NCBI GenBank assembly: GCA_037903355.1
Contig: JBAJFE010000037.1
Location: forward strand, 310,001 to 374,000
Source: Trichuris trichiura
Taxonomy: Eukaryota; Nematoda; Enoplea; Trichinellida; Trichuridae
DNA: 64,000 bases
Reading direction: 5' to 3'
This document shows, piece by piece, positions 25,932 through 41,800 of the stretch; position 1 is the first letter of the stretch; each line of letters begins with the position of its first letter. The notes under the pieces are model-generated. The model was not told the DNA's origin. It did no database searches and worked only from the letters and a program-made list of their open reading frames with translations. Position numbers and translations under genes: made by a program.

Positions 25932-25977
25932 TCACCCCCGCCACCCCCCTTTTTTTTTTTTGGGGGGGGCGGGGGGG
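25932..25977. repeat. C-run / T12 / G-run inverted repeat
   Basis: Cytosine-rich cacccccgccacccccc, then twelve T (25950-25961), then G8-C-G7. The arms pair into a GC stem with a poly-T loop, and the G side has the runs needed for a G-quadruplex. Such sequences are also prone to assembly error. Confidence 0.8.
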
Positions 25978-27060
25978 CAGCTATCCTTTCCATGCACCTT
26001 ATTCTCAAGTAGAATGTATCTCACCCGCCCTCCCCTCCGGAAACCAATATCTAAACCCACTATTCCCTATTGGATGTGAACCCCGTATGCATGCTGGAAC
26101 CTATAGTGCCTACCCTCGCCCTGCCTACTGCATACTTACACGTTGATCCCGGACTTTTCCATTTTTCTCTTTCTTTTCTTGCTCCTCTTGTTGTCCCTGT
26201 TCGTTTCTTCTCGTTTCTTTTCCGTCCTCGAATTGTCTTCTTGCATCCGTTGGTATGGATCCTAAACACGGAACCATAAACCTTATGAAATGTTGGACTG
26301 CAACCGCGATAGAAAAGACACGCGCCAGTTGAAAATTTTATTCACGCAATCACACAAAATGTATGCGTAGAAGTGTTATTCACGAAATCAACAAATTCTT
26401 CTTTTCATTGTTTTTCAGAGCTTTCAGGACTGGCCAGGTCCCGTCGTCAGCAAGTCAGCAGTTGTCCATTCGAGTGCTTTTCCTGAAAAAGAAATTTTTG
26501 TCACAAAAAGTCGATTGGACAAAATGTACTTATCTTTTCAAGAAGAGGGCCAAATTTCTTCAAAGTCGAACTATAAACGCTAAATTAATTAATTAATTTC
26601 ATATGAACAACATGCGACTGCTACGATATTCCCTTCATGCTGTAACATGCATACATGCAGCAGTGACGCGACAATGTCGAACGACGTCCACTTTGTCTCT
26701 TTTTAAATTGTTCCACACAACCATTTGGCAATTCTAAAAACCTGAAAATGCAATTCTAATCTTGCAAATTTGACTTCCTGCAAAGGGATTACCTTATCAG
26801 CATTAGTCGCCAACGCCGTCCTTATCTGCATGTCGAAAGACTAAAACGATAAGATTAAATTCTTGAAATTGTACAGTTTCTTTTGCTCTATTGATCACCT
26901 AAAATACCTTGTCGCTTTTCTTTGAATGCGGAATAATTGTCGCACAAAATTCATTGTTGTAAAGGGGACACCATATGCTAATGACAAGATGTGCTTGTAC
27001 ATTGTCAACCTGAAAGAGTAAAAAGTTATCATAATAAAACTTTTTATTTTATACTTACAG

Positions 27061-27438
27061 GAACAGCAATATCTGTTCTTCATTTCGGCAAACAGATTTT
27101 TTATCGGTCCGTTGACGACAGGATGAGACGAGTCCGGAAAGCTCTGAGAAAGATTGCAGCAAACTCGCTTTTGTCAAACGAGTTTTTTCAGTAAATAACA
27201 CTTCGACGCAAAGATAAAAAATATAGCAAACAAAAAGTGCGGGGTCAAAATATGGAACTGTGTAAGGCACAGCTGCGACGAACGAAAAAGGAGGGAGAGC
27301 GATCGCAGTTCAGCCGATGTCGTCGACGAGAAAATCGAAAAATGAAATTAAATTTACCGTGCTCTGCCCACGTCGATGCTTATTATGCAAATTTGACCGT
27401 GACCGATAAACCTTTACACTGTTTGCTTTGCAACGAGT
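27061..27438 (+). other. Possible two-exon coding fragment, unrecognised, Arg/Lys-rich
   Basis: Exon-like 27061-27190 follows atacttacag and reads TAISVLHFGKQIFYRSVDD then RMRRVRKALRK; it ends at CA|gtaaat. Exon-like 27227-27438 follows atatag and joins in frame across a 36-nt gap. Its frame includes MELCKAQLRRTKKEGERSQF and a CxxCxxC end (CLLCNEC) before a gtgagt donor. No upstream exon of the right phase was found, and the - strand of the same DNA is also open. A decayed gene or transposon N-terminus is possible. Confidence 0.25.
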
Positions 27439-27458
27439 GTGAGTGCTCGGCTGACTAA

Positions 27459-28449
27459 AACGGAACGAATTATTTACACAAACTATTTACTTTACTAATA
27501 CGTCGGATTGGAAGGGCAACTGCGCAAGCCTTGAGGCAAATTTTACTTTGAGTAAACATTGCCATAGACAATGAAACTTATTATTTTTTAAAACTGAATT
27601 TGATCCTCTTTTAAACACAAATAAAAGGCCTAATTAACGTGATTGTTTAAACACGTGAGTATAAATGCCAACAATCAATGAGAAAACTAAAATGCAAACG
27701 TAATGAACTTTTTTTTACCCAACTTCAAAAAGTAAGGTTACCAATAGAAGATAATAATGTGTTCCAATAAAAAAGGGCAAATGACAAAAGCTTTACTTGT
27801 GCTTCAAAGGAACCAATACGAATCCATCATTGATCCAACCAAAACAACAATTTTACCTGAATTTTAAACCGCAAAGAAGCCGAATGAAATGAAACGATTT
27901 ATCGATCAATAACTATCGTATATCCCTGCGCTAAACAACCATTTCTTTCCACCCGTAAGCAATAGAAACACGTTAAATAATACTAATGATAGCATAGTTC
28001 TCAATAGCCGTCGTCCAGCGATGTATTGCGAAATGTATTAACGCTACGAAGGGACATCTGCTCTCACGGAATTGGAGAAAGTCAATTACCGATTGCTCAT
28101 TTTTAATTGTTTAATTCTTAAAACTTCCATATCCTCATCTTTTACTAGGCTCACTGAATACACTATGCGGATTAGTAAAACCTTTTTGTATGCTAATTCA
28201 ACTCCAAAAATCATTCTTCATTCTTCTTCGACATATATGCAAACGACTGAAAATTTGATCCGAAGCTTATTGGGTAATTAAAGCTCCACTACGATTTATG
28301 CAAAATAATGGGTAATCTGTCCAAATTATCATTGTCAAAAATAAACAAGCGTATGCTCAATCTGAAAGTATACCAGTATATGATGGTTATTGTTCCGCAG
28401 TCTTTGTTCACATTGATAGATTCATTTTTCTCTAACACAAGTTGATTCG
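27459..28449. other. AT-rich intergenic, no gene recognised
   Basis: Only a 69-codon open frame (28072-28281) with ordinary composition. No recognised exon, repeat or RNA. Confidence 0.45.
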
Positions 28450-28880
28450 TAACGGGATAATTTTTCGAGGTTCTTGGTACATCTTTTACCGCTTTTCCCG
28501 TTTTTTGTCCGTGTTACTATCTGTGATTAAACGAAGCAGCTGCTCTACCAACGGATGGATGGGCGATTATTAGGAAACGACATACAGAACCAATGCATTT
28601 ATATTTATTTCAGCGCTATCTGAACATTTCAGTTTCATAGTCGGTGAGATGGAGGAGAGCTCGTTTTCAGATTTCGGAAAGAGCTCTCCTCCATTTCACT
28701 GACGACGGAACTAGAGCGTTCCGAAAGCTCTGAAATAAAAGGTTGAGTGTATTGGTCCTGTACAATTTTTCTTAATAATCGCTCATCCATCCGTTGGTAA
28801 ATCAATTATTTCATTTAGTTACAGATACCAAAAGAGAGACAAATAAACCGAAAAAGCCTTAGAAGATCTACCAAAAACCA
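28450..28880. mobile_element. Foldback/MITE-like element 1
   Basis: The ends are long inverted repeats. The left arm has cttttcccgttttttgtccg, a tatctgtgatta phrase, and ctaccaacggatggatgggc followed by gattattaggaaa. The right arm is its reverse complement (ttcttaataatcgctcatcc, atccgttggta, agttacagatacc). The interior carries gagctctcctccat and cgttccgaaagctctgaaat blocks that also oppose each other. There is no coding capacity, so a non-autonomous element is likely. A clear target-site duplication could not be defined. Confidence 0.8.
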
Positions 28881-29049
28881 TTCGTTTTCCTGATTACAAG
28901 TGCGCAGTATGAGTAATGAAAGAGATTAAAAGTTAGAAATTTTTACTAACGAAATGATGTAACTCAGTTTTTCAAAATGGAAAGAACGCATTTCATTCCA
29001 TGAAAAGAATCACAATAAAGCCCTGTTGACATAAACACGGTGTGCTTTG

Positions 29050-29452
29050 TAACGGGCGCCTGTTTCCTGCCTGTTAAATCTTCTGCGGTTTTTCCTGTTT
29101 TTTCTCTCTGTGATTGTTTCTGTAATTAGCCAAAACAATTGCTATACCAACGAGCGGATGACTGCTTATTAGCATAAATTCAAAAACAATACAGTCAGCG
29201 TTTTTATTTAGAGCATACGGAACGCTCTGCTTCTGTCGTCAGTTCCGTCAGAAACTCGTCCATCTCACTGATGACAAAACTACAGCGTTCTGAAAGCTCT
29301 AAATAAAAAGGCTGACTGTATTGTGTTTGAATTTATGCTAATAATCGCGCATCCATTCGTCGGTAGAGCAATAGTTCCGACTAATTACAGATACCATCAC
29401 ACAGAGAAAAAACGGGAAAATCCGTAGAAGAACGAAGAAACAGCCCTGTTAA
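29050..29452. mobile_element. Foldback/MITE-like element 2 (same family)
   Basis: Same plan and shared motifs as element 1, with a different spacer. The innermost ~75 bp of the arms are very similar (left: attagcataaattcaaaaac, aatacagtcagcgtttttat; right: reverse complement at about 29305-29375). Outer arms share ttcctgttttttctctctgt with the opposite end. Both elements lie within 1 kb. Confidence 0.85.
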
Positions 29453-30189
29453 CAATCATAAATCAAATCTATTTTTAAGCACGGCGGTAGAAGAAAGAAA
29501 TTACTAATTACTTTCATTTTACTTTAAGGCATCGCTTAGTTCTCTTCTTTTGCTAAGTGAAGGAACTGCATAGAACATTTAAGGAAGACTTTTTCAAAAC
29601 GTATACCTATGATTAGAGATACTTTTGCAAAAACTAAAAACAAATGGAAAGTTTTTGAACGAAGAATCATTAAACCATTACGAATCTGCAAGTTATCATT
29701 TTCCTAAAATGTTTAGAGAAATCATAACAAAGCACTTTATTCTTGTAAGCAAATTAATAAATAATAATAACAAAGAGTGTCTGCTAAAAAAATTCCACAT
29801 TTCATATAGCACATCAGTCTTTCAATGTCTTCACGGCAATCATTCGTTTAATAAAGATGAAGAAGACAAAATATGATGAACCTATGCATACGACAAACCC
29901 CTCTTCGCTTCATCAATAACGTTTGTACTTAATGAGCTGTTCTTAACTTCTATATTTGAAAACATCGCTGATAATGAGAACTATGGATTAGAAAACTATC
30001 CATAGTTCATTACATATTTGCCAAATCTTCGATTATACGGACAAACTACGACAAAAACATCAAGTTCATACAATGAAATACAATCTTTAGATGATTCCAA
30101 CCTGCCGGGGCAAAAGTATAAAAAATAAAAAGCCGCTTTCAAGAGTAACTCAAAGACAGGAATTTTAGCTGCACTTTAAACAACTAAAG

Positions 30190-30356
30190 GTTTTCTTTTC
30201 GAAAAATTTTTCTTTGCGGTTTCAACCCGTTTTGTTTTCACGTAACGTGTACGGACCCCACAGCTTCGTCTACAATGTTTATGAGGGAAATAAAACGTTA
30301 CGTGAAAACAAAACAGGTTGAAAGCGTAAAAAAACTTTTTTCAAAAAGAAAATTGA
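30190..30356. mobile_element. Short inverted-repeat (foldback) element
   Basis: The left arm is about 30190-30248 (ttgcggtttcaacccgtttt then gttttcacgtaacgt) and the right arm about 30294-30356 (acgttacgtgaaaacaaaac, aggttgaaagcgtaaa). They pair over roughly 60 bp with few mismatches around a ~45-nt spacer. It is unrelated in sequence to the elements at 28.5 and 29.1 kb and has no coding capacity. Confidence 0.8.
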
Positions 30357-31904
30357 AACACCCTTTACGAAGAGAAAAAAGAAAAAGAGCCAAAAGTTTT
30401 GGCGAAATTATGGCACCATACTGAAATACATTTTATGGATTTCATCACGTCACGTTGGGATCAACCGGATCATATACCTTCATTAAATAGAGAAATTATG
30501 TATACTTTTCTGATATTAGAAGTGTCTTCTTTGACATTAAACGACAGCGTCGCAACAATGGAACTACTTCAAGACCGTTCCATTATTATGGCTGAATAGT
30601 GGACATACTTTTAAAAAATTGTAACACGTCTCATTTTGCTGCTTTGTACTCCTGAATATTGCATCGAAAATGGAGTTAATATTATGTTAACGCTGTCTGA
30701 AAAAATGAAACAGAAAAGTTTTTCTTGTTTCCTCAATGGACAATAAGTGAGTGTTACATTTAATTTAATCAAAACATTTTGTGCTTTTTGTCAGAATGGA
30801 CTTCAACTTTGTCAATCATAATTTAACCGGGAAATAAACATTGGTGAATTACAAGTAACAACTTTAAAAAGTAGCTTAAATGTTTCAATAGAATAAAACA
30901 ACTTTGGGATAACTGTCGCTGATATAACAGTTTTCTTCGCTGTAAACAACTATTGTACAAAAATTCTAATCTCTGCATATTACAAAAGCGAAGAGAATAA
31001 ATTATTGTTACGAGTTGAAATTGCTCAGCCTAGACAACTATTTATTAATTTGATGCCAATACAATCTAAATGATCAGAAATTACTGCAAAGTTTTGTCAA
31101 AGTAAATTATTTAACAGTGCATATCTAAAACCCACAAAACTATTCAAAACAGGTACGTATAAATTTGCTGCGTCCTTCCTCAATTTCTACCGCCATTCCT
31201 GGTTTCATATTTGTGCATTCGTAATGAAATTGAAAACGTCGTACGAACCGAACACCCGTTAATGCTATTTTGAAAACATTTACAAAAAGTACAAACAAAT
31301 TATTTTTCCAACATTTCAATAAGTATCAATGGAATTGGCGTCCGTTTACCTTTTCAATTTCTACAATCATAATTCCTCCTATGAGATTGAAACGTTACAG
31401 TAAAGGGAAATATTTTTTCATCTATCAAATTTACTGAAATATATGCTGAGCGGATATTGTTTTAAATCTTTCAAAGTGCTCTTAAAATGGACGCTCAAAT
31501 GTTTCAGAGTGAAAAAAGCAATCGATGAAAAAGGTCGGAAACGGGACAACAGCTGAAAATAATGCACTAGCTGGTCAGTACTGATTCCATTACAATTTCT
31601 TCTTGTAAAGAAGCGGAAAATCGCGTTACAGACGATACAGCAAAGAGATCATAAGAATAATCACCAAAATGAATAATCCATTAATGTTTATATGAAAGAG
31701 GTACGCAAACTTGATCACTTCAATGTCATTTCAAATAGTCTAAATTGCTTGCTTAAGAAAAATTTAACAGTACATATGTATATGACAAATACATTAATTA
31801 ATTAATTATAAATTTTTATCAGATGATGTTGACAATGATGAGAAGTTTTTTGTTTAAATTATAAACAATAGAACTTTAGGCAATGAAGAAACTTATATTT
31901 TTTC
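30357..31904. other. AT-rich intergenic, no gene recognised
   Basis: A 66-codon frame at 30399-30599 is the only notable one and has no recognisable content. No repeats were found. Confidence 0.45.
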
Positions 31905-32360
31905 TACTATGTTCAACGGATAAAGGATACAAATATTGTTTTTTTCATTATTTCACATATCTAACCATGTTTCGCTCATTATGTTTACATAAATTGTAAC
32001 ATAAACACTAGCGAATAGGGTCAGCTAATTTGCATTACCTTCTTCAATGCAAACATAACAGCCATAGTACTTACCCAAAGTAAACGAACTATAGCAGGTC
32101 AGCTGAACTAATTCCTAAAATAAAGCAGCTAATTGAAGATTCAACGTCAATTTGTGTTTCTAAGCCGCTTACAGTAAACTCCTAAGGGTCAGACAGTAAT
32201 TTGCATAAGGCTGATTTTTAGGGTATATAATACCCACACACTGCTCGGCAGTTTAGTGCGTTTTTGTCCGTCTGTGCTGTATGCCTTCTGCGCGTGTGTT
32301 GTAAGCTTTTAGTGTGCACTCAGTGGTGTAACAGTTGCAGAGCATCTACTGCGCGGTGCG
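31905..32360 (+). promoter_or_regulatory. Promoter-like module, copy 1 (octamers + TATA box)
   Basis: Similar over about 450 bp to 47505-47960 in the same orientation. It contains ATTTGCAT octamers at 32028-32035 and 32199-32206 and a TATATAA at 32224-32230, in the order octamer-octamer-TATA. About 16 bp past the TATA is actgctcggcag. A long conserved phrase in the middle reads attgaagattcaacgtcaat then ttgtgtttctaag. Downstream it passes without a break into a G/T-rich tract. What it transcribes, if anything, is unknown. Confidence 0.55.
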
Positions 32361-35370
<3,010 letters not shown>

Positions 35371-35371
35371 A

Positions 35372-35792
35372 ATGACTACGAGAAGAGTTGTGGAAATTTG
35401 CTATCAAACAGCGTTTGGACGTTTGTCTCCGCCTATTAACGAAACGAAGGAGAAAGACTACTCTTTTGCAAAAAAACTGTACGCAGTCAGTCAAGTGGAT
35501 ATACGAAAGCGAAAAAATACAGAGTACAATCACGACAAAAAATCATGTTCGTCAAAACGTTACAAATATTTCGCGTATCTGCATGAAAAAAGACTTGCTG
35601 CATATGCTTCAAACATTATATGTATGGCCTACTTCGCTAAGGTTGCGAAATCAGCAGCAGTTCAGCCAGTCAAATAGGCAAATGTATCTGCCTGTGCTTC
35701 AGGATGGTAAGATCGCAGTAATAAAACTTCTGCCCAACTGTAGCTGTAAAATGCTACTCATAAAAGGAGTGTGGAAGCCGAAATCATGTTAA
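35372..35792 (+). other. Two overlapping open frames (101 and 134 codons), unrecognised
   Basis: Frame 1 runs from ATG 35372 to 35677 (MTTRRVVEICYQTAFGRLSP..). Frame 2 runs 35388-35792, is Lys/Gln-rich and starts without ATG. Neither shows a known domain and no flanking exon was found. A frameshifted transposon relic is possible; chance overlap is equally possible. Confidence 0.2.
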
Positions 35793-37690
35793 AATAGCTT
35801 TCACGATTACTATTGCATATGACAACGCATAATGAGCAATGCGTTGAAGCAAAGTGTCTTTGTTCTAATTTTTCAAAAATTGGCTGTTGGCATTTCCGCC
35901 ATCAATGGAAAGCGACGGTGGCGTCAACATGCTTCACGATGATTGTGAGAACGACGAATACTTCACGAAAAAACCGGTAGCATTGCAACTTCACTTTCTG
36001 TGCATTTAACGTAAAAGCACTGTACAGCTTATGCATAGATCTAATATACTACTGTTTCTCACTTTTACGATACGACTCTGTGCTGGCAAAATGGGAGAGC
36101 ATATTAGTGTGGACCGTTAGCGAACATCCAGCATAACAGGACTCACATTTCTGTCAATAAACTTCTGTTGTTGCACCTGCAGGTGCATAGCATTATTTTA
36201 GACTGAGTTGTCAAAACTTGACGAATATGTTTTTCTATTTTCGTTACTGCTTTTCAGCAATTCTGTAGCCACTATGTAATATCACCTTTCTACAAAAGGT
36301 AATGGGTAAGCTGGTTGCAAAAGAGAGAAAACGGGCTTTGAGAGCTATATTTTTTTATTTACTAACCTGCAGAACGGACGATTACAAGACTATAAGAAAA
36401 TCAATGAATAAAAAACCTCTTGTAGATTTGAAGATTTGACAAGGCTTATCTGTGAGAGGTATGGTCAATACTGATACTAAACAAAGTGATTTGCTTTTGC
36501 GAGGCCTTGATGGGATAAAGGTTTGCAGCAAAGCTGTCCTCTATGAACGGTTCATAATGAAGGTTTAACAGGTGTGGAAGGAATTGAGGCACAGTTTTGA
36601 GAAGGGATGTTACGTAAAATTCTGCGAATTTCATTCCGTGAAATATTATTATTGTACAGAAAACGGTCTTAGTGAAAGGCGATAGCTAATAAGTTTGTGT
36701 CGGTTGTATCAATCTACTGTGGCCATAATGACATGAAATATGAGGTTTCCAGCATAAGTACCCTCTTTATGCTCTGCATGCCGAAGTGCTTCTATGCAAT
36801 GCAACAGGATTACAACAGTCTTTCTGGAAGCTATGCCGTCAAAGATTTCTTTAAAGAACTGTGAAACTTCTGGGTTATGCACCTTCACAGGTGGTCAGTG
36901 GGTGAACTAGTAAAGTATATCAAGACAATAGGTTAATGAGTTGTGATGTCCACACATGAAAACTTCAAAGTGTATTCGTTAATTGTTTAAAGCGTTTTGG
37001 TGTTAAGCGTTCCCATATTTCTCTGACTGTTCTTTCATTGTTGTCCAGTTTTGATATTTTCTAAACAATTGATTTTCAAAATCCTACTTTCCATATTGCA
37101 AAAGCAACATCCCCTGCTTGAGGTAGAAAATAACACTTTGTAAGGTCAATTACGATAAACCATATCAAACTAATTTCTGGCATCTCGATTGCTATTGTAT
37201 GTCGAATTGTGTGTCATTTGTAGCGATTCTTCCGTTCGCCGTAACGAAAAGCTCTTTTCTTGGCATTCAAATCTTGTTCCAAATATTTTATTGGATAAGT
37301 CTGCATATTCTCTATTGCTGATGCCTTTAAAGCTTTTACGTTGCCATTATTGGATTTAGTTCCTTTTTTCCCACACGTGAAAATGCAGCTCCATTTTACA
37401 TACTGATATTCGCATTAGTATACCGTTGTAGGCATTTCATGTTGGGACCAAATCATTCTTCCAAAGTGCAACTTGTTTCAACAATGTAAGTAACAAAGCA
37501 AAAACATTTAACCACGTACATCTCACCAGCTTTTTTGTCCACTGGGAACTCTTATTTTATCTGACTGAAGAAGTGACTTGAAATTGGTAAAACTTGAAAA
37601 ACACTCAAAATTCTAAACTTCTGCCTGGGCGCAAACTTTTCTCATCTAATACAACAAAGTAGGGCAGAAGAGGGCAAATTCAATTGATAA
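35793..37690. other. Unassigned region next to the Penelope-like relic
   Basis: It could hold the 3' part of that element (a GIY-YIG endonuclease would be expected on the - strand), but I could not recognise any GIY or YIG motif. No other gene was found. Confidence 0.4.
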
Positions 37691-38840
37691 TCGCGGACAG
37701 TAGACCCTATAAAATCTACTGGGAATAATGCGGTCTATGAAAAAGAGTATAACCATTTTTGGAAAAGATTTTGTTCACTTTAGGGTTATACAAGTGAATT
37801 ACGTAGTTCAGAATAGCTGAAATAATCTGACGTATCACAGACAGTGGGTGATGGAAAATAAAACAAAAATTCACTCGTACGAGCAGATTTTCTGTCAACC
37901 TTCGTTTTTAATACATCGTTGGTTCTGATAATAGAAATCGCCATAAGAAAAAAGTGAATCGTCCTGTCTTTTATATGCCAAAGATTATCTGGTCCAAGAA
38001 ACTGATGTTTAAACAATCTCTAAAATCCCTCTGTTTGCCCATACGTATGGTCACCAAGATGTTTTCAACGTAGCGTTTAAATAAACGTATCGCGACGTTC
38101 GTATGGATTGTTTAAAAGGCGTTTTACTCCGGAATATCTGTAAAAGGTTCAGCGAAGACCAGTGACAGGGGCTACCCATTAGTGTTCCATCAAGTTGTTG
38201 GAAAACTTACCATCAAATTGAAAGTACCCTATGTAATTTCCTACTTTCATTCAAAGTGCTGTCAACAAATTAAGTTTCACTCCACTCGAAGGGCCTACGT
38301 CTTTGTTGAGCAGATCATGTGGGTCTCTGAGAGTGTTTGGAATCAGGATGTTGGGATGAGCTCCTTTAAATCGTGACTAACAATGATATCAACCAGAGCT
38401 AAGGGCTACTCAGATGGTTTTCATTTAACATAGTACTATTGTTTACTAATGAGAGTTATTTTCCTGCTAACAGTTTCATAACTTTTTTAAATACAGACTA
38501 AGTTCTGTAGTTACGATTATCGGTGGTAAAAACTAATTGCTTGAATAGAAAACCAGCTTTATATATTTTTGCAAAACCATAGTGTGGAAGTCTTGGAGGT
38601 AAACGAGAACGTAGGGATATTGCACTTCTAGACAATCCAGGGTCGTTTGTTTAGATGGCATAAGAAGAAGGAAACAGAATGCAAGCTTTTTCTCGAAGCT
38701 TCTGTAGGACCACCGCCATTGGTTTGTAGACACTGTTGCTTCGAATGGTAGTCAATTTATGCGTACAGCCTGTTCTGTCAAGTACTGGTACTATGTTGGT
38801 TTTATCTCTTTTGGTAATGATCCTATTGGTCTGCAATTCA
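37690..38840 (-). pseudogene. Penelope-like element reverse transcriptase, decayed
   Basis: Reading down the - strand, pieces of a Penelope-type reverse transcriptase appear in the correct order but in different frames. At 38596-38540 PRLPHYGFAKIYKAGF resembles PRxYGLPKIHKPG. At about 38235-38165 YFQFDGKF, after a frameshift, FQQLDGTLMGSP resembles the FxGxFFxQxDGxxMGSPLSP block. At about 38090-38010 FKRYVENILV and KQRDFRDCLN resemble the RYVDDIxV palm motif. At about 37935-37850 RTNDVLKTKVDRKSARTSEF resembles the conserved TRxxxxLxTxVYRKPTxTD segment. Catalytic YVDD is YVEN here, and at least two frameshifts and stops interrupt the frame, so the copy is dead. Neither the endonuclease nor terminal repeats were found. 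The order and match of four motifs make a chance hit unlikely. Confidence 0.75.
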
Positions 38841-41800
38841 AGGTATCTTATGCAGCTAATTCCTGTGGGGTTAAGATCAGGTGTAATATTGAAGCTATAC
38901 CCTAAGAGTAATTTTGGGATTTCACGTTTTATCCGTGGAGCTAATTTTGAGGACGCGTAGACGACAGACGATATTTTGCCAAGGAATTGTTGTCAAGAAT
39001 AAAAAACCGGGGTGGAGCAGGAACGAAGATAAGACCTTTTTCTAGGACGCTCTTTGCAGATTTAGAGACTACATTCTCTAGATTTTGACGTATTGTCTGT
39101 TGACGAGCATTAGTCTAAGAAACGTTGCGAAGAATTATTACATACTTTAATAATTTTCAAATCTGTTTTTTAGAGCAATCGAATGTTTATTGCAAGTTTC
39201 CTAATCAAAGAAAAAACGTGTTCAATCAGAGCGTGACACCGATTGTCAGCCAATCTGCTCCTGAGTATAGAAGTGATGTTTATGTTACCATCTCATATTT
39301 TTTCCAATTATGAATCTATGATTTCTGGTAACATCTTGAAGGAGACCCACACCACCTCAATGAAGTATTGCAGTGAAGTGATTGTTAAAAATTCCACTAT
39401 ATTTTGACAACATATCATTGTCACGACACCTGAGCAAAAAGGTCATCTGTCTTTGTAACACATTAGCGCTTTTTAAACGCACTGAACATATATTCTTTCT
39501 TTACGGGAAACAGATTCTATTGCCTGTCTTACCCAAAGAAATTAAGCTTGTGGATCATACCTGCCCTCATCATTAGCTGAACATATAGGTTACATTGAGT
39601 TGACAATGAAGGAGAAAGACTCATCTAAACCTTTTTGTTCCTACGTAACATCTACGTCGTATTCCCCACTACGGAGGGAAAATGTTTCAAAGAGATTTGA
39701 AGAAACAAGGTATCCATTGATAAAAAGGAAAGTAGCAGTGTGTTCTGGAAAATCACTGAATCAGAGAAAAGTAGTTTAGCGTTGGGCAACGAACTGGTAT
39801 CACATTGCCTGCAACAATAGAAGAAATCTTACAAACACTAAACTATGTTCACATGAGAAAGATTTTGCACTGCTTGTACAGTTCATGACTGATAGCAGAC
39901 TATGTCAGCAGCAATATACAATCGTTATTTCATGCTCTGATGGTGATTGACGACATGGAGTTCTCCAGATCCTATTGGATTTAATTATGAAAAGATCTGT
40001 GCTTCAAAAATACATAAAGCTACGGAATGCAGCATGCAGCCACGAACCGCGGATTTTTCAGTGATGAAATAAAGGACTACGATTCGCTATAGTTTCTGTC
40101 CAGAAACACTTAAATGGAAAGATTCTTTTCCTTAGCAAAGGTACATATAAATGAGCGATATTACGTATGCCAAAACACGCTGGCGAGAAGCAACAAACTA
40201 AAGCAAATTTCTTTCTACGTAGCAAAAGATGGCCATCTCAGGGAAGAAAGTGCTTTACAAGATCACATGACAAACTACAAAATACATGCCTGCACTGCGT
40301 ATTTTCCTTCTAGGCACAAAGAAATTGCACAACTAACGGACGTCTTTTTTGGCTACAGAATTGCTGTGTAGCACTAACGAAGATAAAAACACTTTGAAAA
40401 GTAATCGCTATTATACCGTAACACTTAATAATATATTGCTGGTTATGCTGTAGACGGTTTCCGTCCAACGCTTATTACTTTGTCATGCTATATCATATTT
40501 TGTGTATTTTGCTAAAATGTATTATTCGTAATATTTTCCCTACGTTTCTTTACTATTTTTGCAGCAGTTGTCTTTGTAAAACGTCTTTTGTTCTTTATTT
40601 GTTCTGTTCATTCGGTTGTTCTACGGAATAATAGTTTACAACTCAGCTCGACATGTTTAAAACTAAACTCATAGTTCATTGTGATTAATGATATTACAGA
40701 AATTGGATGTTTCCTTTGCACCATTGAACAGTTGAAAATCAGGCAGCTTTACGGGCTAATGAACGTTTCATTGCTAGGCTATGTTGCTGTATGCTGTCCT
40801 CACCTTATTCTTCATTTTTGGTACTAATTGATATTTACATATATTTCTCCTTTTAGATCACTTTTGGTCTCAATGACTATGTTTTACATTCGCTTGAATT
40901 TTCCATTACGCTTACAATTTTCGCGTAATTTTTACTGTAGGCGTGCAGTTTATTCAATGTCGACCTTAAGGCGTTGAAACGAAACTATTGCCGCCGTTTG
41001 CTTTTTAGCCGCTTTTTCTTTGGAATATTGCGTTTCGCAAACTCAGCAGTGGACTGTTTGCAAGTCTGTTACGTGTTGGAGATGAAGCTAAAATTTTTCT
41101 GCTCGCATGATTACCGCTTGATATGCATTGCTCGTTAGTTGGACGCGCTGCTGCATTGACGCTGGCTTTGCAGATAATGAAATACATGGGATACTGGAGA
41201 AAATCTGACTACTTACCGCATCTTCGACAGGTCGTATGGTTGTTGAGTCAGTTGGTATCTTCTACTGGTGCCACCTAACATCGCAATGTGACCAATGATG
41301 TTTTGTCGATGCATTTGGAGTGGACGCTAGGTCGCATTTCTTAATCTACAAATAAAACGAACAATTGTAAATTGGTTAGTTTTATTCAAACTGCCTGGAG
41401 GAAAACAGTATAAGAAGATGCTTTGAAAATGCCATTTTTAATAAGTTAGTTCTGAAACACCTAACGTCCGTTTTATTACGGTTTTAGACAGCTCATTAAC
41501 CTTTTCTTCGATAAAATCAACTGTTTTGTGTCCCTGATAGATTCATACTTCCTCTAACTTAAATAACCTATTTTTGCGTGTTGGTCATGCTTATCCTAAA
41601 GAAATGGTCTTAAATGCGGTTATTTTCTACACAACAGGCTTACTTTTAACAGTTGAAAAGGGAAAGCACTCTACGTATTACTTGTAATGTGTTGCCTTCG
41701 GCAAGCGTAGAGCTTATTTTAAGGAAGTGTGAAATAAGAAGTTAGAAAAACTGTAAATTTGCCAAACAGATCAGAATTCGACGTCAACAAAAGGCCGCCT

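Noticed and set aside
26700..27060. Minus-strand exon chain with canonical-looking splice sites ending in KWLCGTI
   Set aside because: The three pieces join in phase 0, but upstream joining fails, and the other strand and another frame are equally open. Left unannotated.
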